A stretch of 5,169 nucleotides of DNA from Deltaproteobacteria bacterium. GTDB taxonomy: Bacteria; Desulfobacterota; Desulfobacteria; Desulfobacterales; Desulfobacteraceae. Made by a program: the position numbers and the translations under genes. The notes beneath the pieces were generated by a model. It was not told the DNA's origin, made no database searches, and saw only the letters and a program-made list of their open reading frames with translations. Shown here piece by piece: positions 1 to 5,072 of the stretch (within the stretch, counting starts at the first letter, position 1; every line of letters begins with the position of its first letter). The stretch is from NCBI GenBank assembly GCA_003647385.1, contig QMMT01000200.1, positions 1 through 5,169 on the forward strand, given 5' to 3'.

Positions 1-108
1 GACCCGTTTCCCGGAATATTTGGATTCCATGAGATATGGCATTTGTTTGTATTGCTGGGAAGTGCCAGCCATTTCTGGCTTGTATTCAAATATCTGATGT
101 ACGTATAA
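1..108 (+). CDS. Hemolysin III / PAQR-family membrane protein, C-terminal fragment
   Basis: The window opens inside this gene; 35 codons remain, ending at TAA 106-108. The visible tail reads FGFHEIWHLFVLLGSASHF followed by a hydrophobic end, WLVFKYLMYV. This matches the last transmembrane segment of the hemolysin III (YqfA/HlyIII, PAQR) family, where the HE-hH-hFVh-GS--HF pattern carries conserved histidines thought to sit in the metal site of this seven-helix membrane protein. The bacterial members are inner-membrane proteins whose physiological role is poorly known; the hemolysin name comes from early cytolysis assays. The start, promoter and most of the protein lie outside the window, so intactness cannot be judged. 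No hairpin-plus-T-run terminator is visible in the 120 bases that follow. The family call is fairly sure because the motif is distinctive, although the fragment is short. Confidence 0.85.
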   Translation, partial: DPFPGIFGFHEIWHLFVLLGSASHFWLVFKYLMYV

Positions 109-133
109 GCCCTTCTTTAATACTAAACTTTCA

Positions 134-162
134 TTGTAAAAATAGATCACATTGGGTAGTAT
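134..162 (+). promoter_or_regulatory. Candidate sigma70 promoter for the Nudix-M48 unit
   Basis: TTGTAA at 134-139 and TAGTAT at 157-162 are separated by 17 bases; each hexamer matches four of six consensus bases. Transcription would begin near 169, about 60 bases before the Nudix ATG. That would exclude the in-frame TTG at 166 as a start. In AT-rich DNA such matches arise by chance, so this is only a candidate. The rest of the 109-228 gap shows nothing else I can name. Confidence 0.35.
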
Positions 163-228
163 TCCTTGCCTGCATGCTTATTGTTTGTTCATAATTTTTT
201 GAAAGGGGAGTTCCAGCAGGGAACAAAT

Positions 229-804
229 ATGAAAATTAATACGGTAAAAAAAATAACGAACTGCAAGCATCTGAATCTTTTTTCAATCAGTTATAAAGAT
301 CGGATAAACAGTGAAAAAGAATGGATCTTTGCATCACGATCAAAAAAGCTAAATCCCCTGGAAAACGAGGGTATATCCCCAGATGCTGTTGTTATTGTTC
401 CGCTTCATAAACCCGGCGGAAAAATAGTCATAATAAAAGAATTCAGGGTCGCCCTTGCCGGCTGGCAATATGGATTTCCTGCAGGCCTTGTGGATAGGGG
501 TGAAACCATAGAGCAGGCGGGGAAAAGAGAACTTTTTGAAGAAACCGGGTTAACCCTTACAAAGGTTTTAAAAAAAAGTCCTGCTATTTATTCGTCTTCA
601 GGGTTGACGGACGAGTCAGTCAGTCTCTTGTTTGTTGAATGCGAAGGCCGGCCGACAAATCGCTTTAATGAGCCGTCCGAGGATATTGAGACCCTGATGT
701 TATCTAAGGAACAGGCCGCAGATATTTTATATGATAACAAAATCAAGTTTGATGTGAAATCCTGGATCGTTTTAAATGCCTTTGCCAATTACGGGGGCAT
801 CTAA
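229..804 (+). CDS. Nudix hydrolase, ADP-ribose pyrophosphatase-like
   Basis: A 191-residue Nudix protein expected to hydrolyse a nucleoside diphosphate linked to another moiety, releasing a mononucleotide with the help of Mg2+; it should be cytosolic. The Nudix box is complete at residues 86-108: G86, five residues, E92, seven residues, then RELFEETGL (R100, E101, E104, E105, G107). Length and the preceding beta-rich segment (about 53-84) fit the ADP-ribose pyrophosphatase/NudF-like branch. Downstream, residues 122-129 read SSSGLTDE where classical ADP-ribose hydrolases have SPG--E, so the diagnostic proline is a serine and the substrate is uncertain. ATG 229 is preferred because AGGGA at 218-222 lies six bases ahead of it; an in-frame TTG at 166 has no comparable site and would add 21 unlikely residues. 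The TAA abuts the ATG of the M48 gene, implying one transcript. Confidence 0.9.
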   Translation: MKINTVKKITNCKHLNLFSISYKDRINSEKEWIFASRSKKLNPLENEGISPDAVVIVPLHKPGGKIVIIKEFRVALAGWQYGFPAGLVDRGETIEQAGKRELFEETGLTLTKVLKKSPAIYSSSGLTDESVSLLFVECEGRPTNRFNEPSEDIETLMLSKEQAADILYDNKIKFDVKSWIVLNAFANYGGI

Positions 805-2631
805 ATGTTTTCCAATTTTTTATATTTCCTTGTCGCGCTGGTCATATATACAACTTCTGAGCTGTTTGATACGGTAAAAATCTTTGATTATAGTGTTGTC
901 TTTGACAGCCTTCTGATCAGTGGTTTGTTTGTTTTTATCTGTCATTTTGTATTTAAAAGACTTGAAAAAAAAGCATCCCGGAATCCTTACGGTAATATCG
1001 ATCATTTGATAAATATTTATATATCCCGTCTGTCTGTCCTTGCGCTGGTGATTTTTGCCGTAAATATTTATGGATTTAAATTAACGTTTTTATTTTCCGG
1101 CATAAAAATTTTTGATGCGGTTCCAACGTTTGAAGCCATTATTTTTTTAGGACTGTTTCTTTTATATTTAATTATTATCTGGAATGCGGCATATGGTGTA
1201 CAAAAGCAATACTTTGCAGGAAACGTATCAAAAAAGAATTTTATCATATCCAATGTTTCCTTTTCTTTGCCCGCACTTCTGCCCTGGTTTTTCCTGTCAA
1301 TCGTTGCAGATATCCTGAGACTTTTGCCCTGGCAGCCGCTTAACGGATTGTTGCAAACTCCTGCAGGTGAAATTGGATATATTGCCCTGTTCCTTGTTGC
1401 CATATCCATTTTTGGACCTGTGTTGATTAAAAAACTTTGGAATTGTAAACCCCTGGAGCCGGGGTTACCAAGGGACAGGATTGAAACGGTCTGTCAAAAA
1501 GCCGGGTTAAATTATTCAAACATTTTAAAATGGGAGCTGTTCGGCGGTACCATGATTACAGCCGGTGTGATGGGGCTTGTCGGGCGATTCAGGTATATTC
1601 TTGTCACACCTGCCTTGCTCTACTCTTTGAATGATGATGAAATAGATGCTGTTATGCTGCATGAAATTGGTCATGTTCAAAAATATCACATGGTGTTTTA
1701 TCTCTTTTTTTTCGCAGGGTTTATTGCCTGTAATTTTGTCTTTTTTGAACCCGTTATGCTGTTATTATATATTATTGAACCTGTTTATAAACTGTTTGAG
1801 TTTGTGGGTGTCCCAAAGAATACAGCCCACCCGATCTTAATCAGTACCACACTCATTGGATTTTTTATTCTCTATTTCAGGTTTGTATTCGGCTTTTTTA
1901 TGAGAAATTTTGAACGCCAGGCCGATCTCCATATCTATCAGTTCACCAATGATGCATCTCCGCTTATTTCAACATTCTACAAAATCGCATCGTTATCCAG
2001 GCAATCCATTGATAAACCCAACTGGCACCATTACAGTATCGGTCAAAGGGTAAGGTTCCTGGAAAAATGTCAGACAATACCAGCTATGAGACAGGGACAT
2101 CATTCAAAGGTCAAAAAATTGATTGTCGGATATTTTGTCCTGGTTGTGGTTCTTTTTGGCGCCGGCTATTCCATAAATTTCGGTGTGGCCAAAGAATCAT
2201 TCGGTAATTTTATAGCTGAAAATATTCTTTTTCAACAACTGGACGTTGATCCTGAAAATTCAAACCTGTATGTTGTTGTCGGTGATTATTATTACAGCAG
2301 GGAAAATTATGAAAAGGCCATTGATTCATATGAAAACGTCCTGCGAGTCGATCCTGAAAACGTCCATGCGTTAAATAATCTTTCCTGGCTTTTTGTAACA
2401 TGTCCCAAAAAAGAATACAGGAACCGGGAAAAAGCATTGGAATACGCCACAAGGGCTTTGGAGAAAAAAAGAGAAGCCTTTATCTTGGATACCTATGCCG
2501 AGGCGCTGTTTGCCAACAATGATTTTTCAAATGCTGTCATTGCTGCCAAAGAGGCTTTCAACCGTTCGAAAGACAAAAAAGAGTATTATAAAGCTCAATT
2601 GCAGCGATTTGAGAAACCGTTAAATTACTGA
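805..2631 (+). CDS. Multi-pass M48-family zinc metalloprotease with C-terminal TPR region
   Basis: A 608-residue membrane protein of the M48 (HtpX/Ste24/BepA) group. The zinc-protease motif is HEIGH at residues 286-290 (two His zinc ligands, catalytic Glu287). The third ligand is probably Glu370 in the ERQAD stretch (370-374), which matches the family's E--AD motif. Upstream, a segment ending in LL-SL-DDEIDAVML is the usual M48 lead-in to HE-GH. Hydrophobic stretches lie near 1-19, 32-51, 77-97, 110-129, 155-172, 190-207, 295-325, 345-366 and 436-456, so there are many more spans than in HtpX. After the last span, residues about 486-589 form two to three TPR-like helix pairs (NLYVVVGDYYYSRENYEKAI, then a repeat around 520-553 and one around 556-589). 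The likely role is membrane-protein or envelope quality control, with the TPRs recruiting a partner; substrate and topology are unknown. It starts immediately after the Nudix stop, with GGGGG at 793-797 as the ribosome site. Confidence 0.9.
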   Translation: MFSNFLYFLVALVIYTTSELFDTVKIFDYSVVFDSLLISGLFVFICHFVFKRLEKKASRNPYGNIDHLINIYISRLSVLALVIFAVNIYGFKLTFLFSGIKIFDAVPTFEAIIFLGLFLLYLIIIWNAAYGVQKQYFAGNVSKKNFIISNVSFSLPALLPWFFLSIVADILRLLPWQPLNGLLQTPAGEIGYIALFLVAISIFGPVLIKKLWNCKPLEPGLPRDRIETVCQKAGLNYSNILKWELFGGTMITAGVMGLVGRFRYILVTPALLYSLNDDEIDAVMLHEIGHVQKYHMVFYLFFFAGFIACNFVFFEPVMLLLYIIEPVYKLFEFVGVPKNTAHPILISTTLIGFFILYFRFVFGFFMRNFERQADLHIYQFTNDASPLISTFYKIASLSRQSIDKPNWHHYSIGQRVRFLEKCQTIPAMRQGHHSKVKKLIVGYFVLVVVLFGAGYSINFGVAKESFGNFIAENILFQQLDVDPENSNLYVVVGDYYYSRENYEKAIDSYENVLRVDPENVHALNNLSWLFVTCPKKEYRNREKALEYATRALEKKREAFILDTYAEALFANNDFSNAVIAAKEAFNRSKDKKEYYKAQLQRFEKPLNY

Positions 2632-2667
2632 TATTTTTTAAAGCCGACAGATTTATAAACAAGGGGT

Positions 2668-3351
2668 TTAGAAGCCAATGGGTAAAAAAGACATGCCGGC
2701 GAACTGAATTGTTTTTTTAATGATTCGGCCGGTCCTGTCTGAGGTGATTTTTGCCATGATATCCTGTAGAGAGATAAGCTTTCCGAAAATACGTTCATAA
2801 CTTAGATTTTTTATTTCATTTTCAAAACTGTTGGTCAGGACAAACAGCCGGCCATCAGCTTTTTTTCTTGTATTCAGCCGCCAGACAAAGATTTCAATAT
2901 TTCTGGCACTGTTGTAAAGGTTTTGTGCATCCAGATAATCCAGCATGAAAAGTTCACATTTGCTGTTATATGATTTGTAAATCATTGTATATAAACCATG
3001 CATCAGTGCAAAGATACGGTCCCCTTCAAATTCGGGGTCAAATCCCAGCAAGATAGCATCTGTACACTCTTTGTACTCAAGCTCTTTAAATTTTTTATCA
3101 ACCGGACATATAAATATTTGATTCAGGCGTGAATTAATTGTCTGCCCGTAAACTTTATGTAATTCATAAGGATTTTTTTTGTAGAGCTTTGTCGTTAGTT
3201 CTTTTAAAAGGTCGACCACCTCATCCATGTGAATTTCAGAGACAATATCAATATCTGTTTTGGCAAGATCTTCGATATGAAATTCAGAAGAAGTGCTGCA
3301 TCCGGATAATAAAAGGAGACAAAGAGAAACTATGAAAAAGAAATGCTTCAA
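2668..3351 (-). CDS. Conserved-looking lipoprotein of unknown function
   Basis: I cannot assign a function. The 227-residue product begins with a typical lipoprotein signal: a hydrophobic run at residues 4-16, then the lipobox LSGC with Cys18 as the lipidated residue, followed by STSS. The mature part is mixed alpha/beta; its most family-like stretch is LLGFDPEFEGDRIFALMHGL (about 101-120), followed by a hydrophobic helix and then LDYLDAQNLYNSARNIEIFVWRL (136-159). The end (about 216-227) is hydrophobic. Ser19 at +2 after the Cys suggests outer-membrane sorting, if the E. coli rule applies. The start given is TTG (3349-3351), which has no good ribosome site. AAGGA at 3374-3378 sits instead ahead of in-frame ATT (3367-3369) and ATC (3364-3366) codons, which would add five or six residues including an Arg. 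It is convergent with the M48 gene, with 36 bases between stops and no clear terminator, and it lies downstream of the Fe-S scaffold gene. Confidence 0.8.
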   Translation of the reverse strand: MKHFFFIVSLCLLLLSGCSTSSEFHIEDLAKTDIDIVSEIHMDEVVDLLKELTTKLYKKNPYELHKVYGQTINSRLNQIFICPVDKKFKELEYKECTDAILLGFDPEFEGDRIFALMHGLYTMIYKSYNSKCELFMLDYLDAQNLYNSARNIEIFVWRLNTRKKADGRLFVLTNSFENEIKNLSYERIFGKLISLQDIMAKITSDRTGRIIKKTIQFAGMSFLPIGF

Positions 3352-3393
3352 AAAGAGTCTGGGGATAATTATTTCCTTTTATGGTTCCACTCT

Positions 3394-3409
3394 TAGAATT
3401 AATATTCTA
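3394..3409. repeat. Small palindrome TAGAAT-TAAT-ATTCTA
   Basis: A perfect 6-bp inverted repeat with a 4-base spacer sits in the gap between the scaffold gene and the lipoprotein gene, 43 bases ahead of the lipoprotein's TTG. It is AT-only apart from one G:C pair in each arm and has no T-run, so it is a weak hairpin at best. It could be an operator or simply chance in AT-rich DNA. Confidence 0.3.
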
Positions 3410-3414
3410 TATTT

Positions 3415-3445
3415 AAAAGGGGGATCTAAGGGCGGGATCTTAAAT
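3415..3445. repeat. G-rich imperfect direct repeat in intergenic gap
   Basis: Two tandem copies of a GGGATCT-TAA-like unit (GGGATCTAAG at 3421-3430, then GGGATCTTAAAT at 3435-3446) follow an AAAAGG run. The strand asymmetry, with G on plus and C on minus, stands out from the AT-rich surroundings. It starts at the scaffold gene's stop codon. The pattern resembles the tandem AAATCCCCC-type units seen at intergenic repeat elements in many bacterial genomes, so it may be a decayed remnant of one. That comparison is from memory and untested. Confidence 0.35.
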
Positions 3446-3871
3446 TTACATTATCGTTCTGTTTTTATACTCTAAAATCCCCTGGTGCATTGTCTTGACT
3501 GCAAGCTGAATACAATGATGTTTTTTTTCAGGAATATTCTCAAGAACTTTAAAAACGTCCCCATCATTCATTTTTAAGGCGTCATCAATTGTTTTGCCTT
3601 TTACCAGATCAACTGCAGCCATGGCCGCAGAAATTGCTCCGGCACAGCCTGTGATTTCATACCGGACATCATCAATGAGGTTATGGTCATCCATTTTAAG
3701 GTAGACTCGCATGATATCTCCGCAGGACCCGATTTTTTCCGACACCTGGTCAGCATTTTCAATACATCCCATATATTTTTTTTCAAGATAATAGTTGATC
3801 GCCGGATCAGCATATCCTGCATCTGAAAGCATTTTACGTTCGGCATCCGATGTTGTAATTTCAGTAACCAC
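3446..3871 (-). CDS. Stand-alone IscU/NifU-N-type iron-sulfur cluster scaffold protein
   Basis: A 141-residue cytosolic protein expected to assemble a [2Fe-2S] or [4Fe-4S] cluster and pass it to apoproteins. The three scaffold cysteines are present: Cys50 in GSCGD with Asp52 beside it, Cys76 in TGCAGAISAA, and Cys120 in KKHHC. IPEKKHHC (113-120) corresponds to the LPPVK-HC segment of IscU, or LPPEK-HC of NifU, in a diverged form. An additional Cys36 (MGCIEN) lies near the N-terminal helix. Length equals the NifU N-terminal domain alone; the ferredoxin-like and C-terminal NifU domains are absent. The start is GTG (3869-3871), chosen because AAGGAA at 3880-3885 sits eight bases upstream and no in-frame ATG precedes it. 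No cysteine desulfurase or HscA/B gene is next to it. A sigma70 promoter and a leader hairpin precede the gene. Confidence 0.9.
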   Translation of the reverse strand: MVTEITTSDAERKMLSDAGYADPAINYYLEKKYMGCIENADQVSEKIGSCGDIMRVYLKMDDHNLIDDVRYEITGCAGAISAAMAAVDLVKGKTIDDALKMNDGDVFKVLENIPEKKHHCIQLAVKTMHQGILEYKNRTIM

Positions 3872-3901
3872 TTTCTTAATTCCTTCATTTCACCCTGATC
3901 G

Positions 3902-3940
3902 AAAAAGAATATTTTACCGGGCACGATAATAAAATATTCT
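3902..3940 (-). promoter_or_regulatory. Perfect 11-bp leader hairpin with U-run ahead of the Fe-S scaffold gene
   Basis: AGAATATTTTA at 3906-3916 and its exact complement TAAAATATTCT at 3930-3940 flank a 13-base loop (3917-3929) that is GC-richer than the stem. Read on the minus strand, the stem runs directly into a T-run (3902-3906), the order expected of an intrinsic terminator or attenuator. It lies between the predicted promoter (start near 3961) and the GTG at 3871. The stem is AT-rich and thus weak as a terminator. It could also be a protein operator, since the arms form a long palindrome, or an mRNA-stabilising 5' hairpin. The repeat itself is certain; its role is inferred. Confidence 0.6.
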
Positions 3941-3967
3941 GCTCGCAAATATTGTTCTACGTGTCCT

Positions 3968-3995
3968 AAGATAGTTGATTTCTTTTTTATGTCAA
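3968..3995 (-). promoter_or_regulatory. Sigma70-type promoter for the Fe-S scaffold gene
   Basis: On the minus strand, a perfect TTGACA (-35, complement of 3990-3995) and TATCTT (-10, complement of 3968-3973, four of six matches) are separated by 16 bases. Transcription would start near 3961, giving a leader of about 90 bases that contains the 3906-3940 inverted repeat. This is the best promoter match in the window. Confidence 0.6.
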
Positions 3996-4021
3996 GCAAA
4001 ATGGATAAAACAAAATAATAC

Positions 4022-4049
4022 TTGAGATTATTATAAGCTGTGATACTCT
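4022..4049 (+). promoter_or_regulatory. Candidate promoter for khpA
   Basis: TTGAGA at 4022-4027 and TACTCT at 4044-4049 are 16 bases apart, with TG at 4041-4042 giving an extended -10 (TGnTACTCT). The start would be near 4056, leaving a leader of about 115 bases. It is divergent from the scaffold-gene promoter, with the two -35 elements about 27 bases apart. Other AT-rich -10-like sequences occur at 4111-4131 without a well-spaced -35. The choice is tentative. Confidence 0.35.
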
Positions 4050-4092
4050 AATTGTAAGTTTTTCTGGGTGGGTTTCCCAAAGAGATGCAAAG

Positions 4093-4106
4093 AGTATGGC
4101 AATACT
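4093..4106 (+). repeat. Inverted repeat AGTAT-GGCA-ATACT in the khpA leader
   Basis: A 5-bp perfect inverted repeat with a 4-base loop lies 63 bases ahead of the khpA ATG. It is preceded by a 7-base direct repeat, CAAAGAG at 4078-4084 and 4088-4094, spaced by one helical turn (10 bases). GAGTAT at 4092-4097 could alternatively pair with ATACTC at 4043-4048. It may be an operator or a leader hairpin, or coincidence. Confidence 0.3.
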
Positions 4107-4169
4107 TGTGTATAGTAGCTCATATTATATTTTCCTCTACCATCGGACAGATAGAAAGGAGAACAGGTT

Positions 4170-4400
4170 ATGAAAGAGTTGATTACGTACATTGCTCGAG
4201 CACTGGTTGATAATTCGGATCAGGTTGAAGTTCAGGAAATAAGGGCTCAACAGACGCTTGTGTTGGAGTTGCGGGTTGCAAAAGAGGATCTCGGGAAGGT
4301 CATTGGTAAAAAAGGTAGAACAGCTCAGGCAATGAGAACTATTTTATCTTGTGCATCAGCAAAGGAACAAAAAAGAGTTATCCTGGAAATAGTTGAGTAA
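4170..4400 (+). CDS. khpA: KhpA: small KH-domain RNA-binding protein
   Basis: A 76-residue protein that is one type II KH domain, the usual length for KhpA (YlqC). The RNA-binding GxxG loop is G46-K47-K48-G49 in the stretch GKVIGKKGRTAQAMRTIL, and the ends (MKELITYIARALVDNSDQVE and RVILEIVE) match the family closely. In other bacteria KhpA dimerises or pairs with KhpB (EloR/Jag) and binds many transcripts; in Gram-positive species it affects cell elongation and sRNA or mRNA regulation. The start is secure: AAGGAG at 4156-4161 lies eight bases before the ATG. The family usually sits between rpsP and rimM-trmD-rplS, but here both neighbours are unrelated and point towards it or away from it, so the gene appears monocistronic. 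It may be a relocated single copy or a second paralogue; the window cannot tell. Confidence 0.93.
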   Translation: MKELITYIARALVDNSDQVEVQEIRAQQTLVLELRVAKEDLGKVIGKKGRTAQAMRTILSCASAKEQKRVILEIVE

Positions 4401-4446
4401 GCTTGAATCATTTGATATTCCCGGAAAACCTATCATTATCCGTGTA

Positions 4447-4472
4447 TTGACAGCACTGATAAAATTTGTCAA
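4447..4472. repeat. Inverted repeat TTGACA-N14-TGTCAA downstream of khpA
   Basis: TTGACA at 4447-4452 and TGTCAA at 4467-4472 are exact complements separated by 14 bases. Read on the plus strand it could form a hairpin in the khpA 3' region, but no T-run follows, so it is not a classical terminator. Neither TTGACA copy has a -10 at suitable distance. The role is unknown and it may be chance. Apart from this and the adjacent terminator, 4401-4523 holds no supported gene. Confidence 0.3.
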
Positions 4473-4511
4473 AAAAGATCACCTCTGTCGCACTATGAAA
4501 CAGAGGTAATC
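4471..4511 (-). terminator. Intrinsic terminator of the SLOG-family gene
   Basis: ACCTCTGT (4481-4488) and ACAGAGGT (4500-4507) form a perfect 8-bp stem around an 11-base loop. In minus-strand RNA the stem extends through a U-G wobble and three more pairs (4477-4480 with 4508-4511) to 12 bp and runs straight into six U residues (4471-4476). It begins 12 bases after the SLOG gene's stop. On the plus strand the wobble becomes a C/A mismatch and no T-run follows, so it works for the minus-strand gene rather than khpA. Confidence 0.85.
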
Positions 4512-4523
4512 GCAAATTAAAAA

Positions 4524-5072
4524 TTATGATGCAAATGAACGGTTGAAAAGGTTTTCAATCGCTTTTTTGCCTTCATCTGAAAGATTCCTGGTTCCTGTAC
4601 CGCAAAAAGTTTTATGTGAAATGACAGGTTCGTCTTCCTTCCATTCATTTTCTTTCCATGTAAACCACATGTTTTTATCTTGATCAAAAACACTTATGGG
4701 TCTGTTAAAAAATTTGGCAAGCTCCACACCCCAGCCGGTTCCGCCTTTAACAGTTTTATCAGACTGAATCCAGCCTATTGCAAACACCTGATATCCTTTG
4801 TTAACCATATGGACAATAATCTGAAAAATTTTCCTGATTTTATCCACCTTTGCATATCTCCTGCCCATTCGTGCAGATACAATCTCCATACTGATATTAC
4901 CTTTTTTCAGTTCTTCATCACTGAGCAGGGTAATGTTTTTATCTCTTGAAGGTTTATGCCCTTCAAATGAGAAATTTATTTCATTGATTCCAAACTTCTG
5001 GGCACATTCACCAAAGGTTTCTTCTGCGCCTTTAAGTCCACCGCTGTAAATCGTAACCGTTTCATTTGTCAT
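4524..5072 (-). CDS. SLOG-superfamily (DprA/LOG/YpsA-like) Rossmannoid protein
   Basis: A 182-residue soluble protein. Near the N-terminus, TVTIYSGGLKGAEETFGECA (residues 5-24) matches the SGGA-GAD--FG--A strand-loop-helix of SLOG proteins. Residues 109-129 contain KGGTGWGVELA (109-119) followed by RPISVFDQ (124-131), the GG-G---E loop and following strand of the same fold. Residues 156-175 contain FCGTGTRNLSDEGKKAIENL, resembling the GIGSR strand and helix that usually begins such domains. SLOG proteins bind nucleotides or nucleic acid and include DprA, the LOG cytokinin-activating enzymes and many sensors in conflict and phage-linked systems. The specific ligand and reaction are unknown here, and I do not assign an enzyme name. 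ATG 5070-5072 is chosen because AAGGA at 5081-5085 lies eight bases upstream and the SLOG domain begins at once. An upstream in-frame start near 5141 would add a basic, low-complexity tail. No convincing promoter is seen in 5073-5169. The gene has its own terminator. Confidence 0.75.
   Translation of the reverse strand: MTNETVTIYSGGLKGAEETFGECAQKFGINEINFSFEGHKPSRDKNITLLSDEELKKGNISMEIVSARMGRRYAKVDKIRKIFQIIVHMVNKGYQVFAIGWIQSDKTVKGGTGWGVELAKFFNRPISVFDQDKNMWFTWKENEWKEDEPVISHKTFCGTGTRNLSDEGKKAIENLFNRSFAS

Noticed and set aside
166..228. Upstream TTG start for the Nudix gene
   Set aside because: It has no ribosome site, would lie before the predicted transcription start, and adds residues unlike the family; ATG 229 has AGGGA at good spacing.
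1068..1409. Open frame on the minus strand inside the M48 gene, with others at 820-1005, 1646-1840 and 2210-2452
   Set aside because: They are antisense or out-of-frame shadows of a gene with clear protease motifs; none shows a ribosome site or a recognisable domain.
2632..2667. Shared terminator between the convergent M48 and lipoprotein genes
   Set aside because: The 36-base gap has a T-run and an A-rich part but no stem longer than about three pairs, so no terminator is called.
3601..3999. Open frame on the minus strand overlapping the scaffold gene, possibly an N-terminal extension joined by frameshift
   Set aside because: It is out of frame with the scaffold, begins with TTG at the -35 region of the predicted promoter, and loses any family resemblance where the scaffold is coding. 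The scaffold already has a full-length N-terminus and its own ribosome site.
4098..4111. Sigma54-like TGGCA...TTG sequence ahead of khpA
   Set aside because: The distance between the GG and the TTG elements is two bases too short for a -24/-12 promoter and the final GC is absent.
4680..4949. Plus-strand open frame inside the SLOG gene
   Set aside because: It is antisense to a motif-bearing gene that has its own start site and terminator, and shows no domain of its own.
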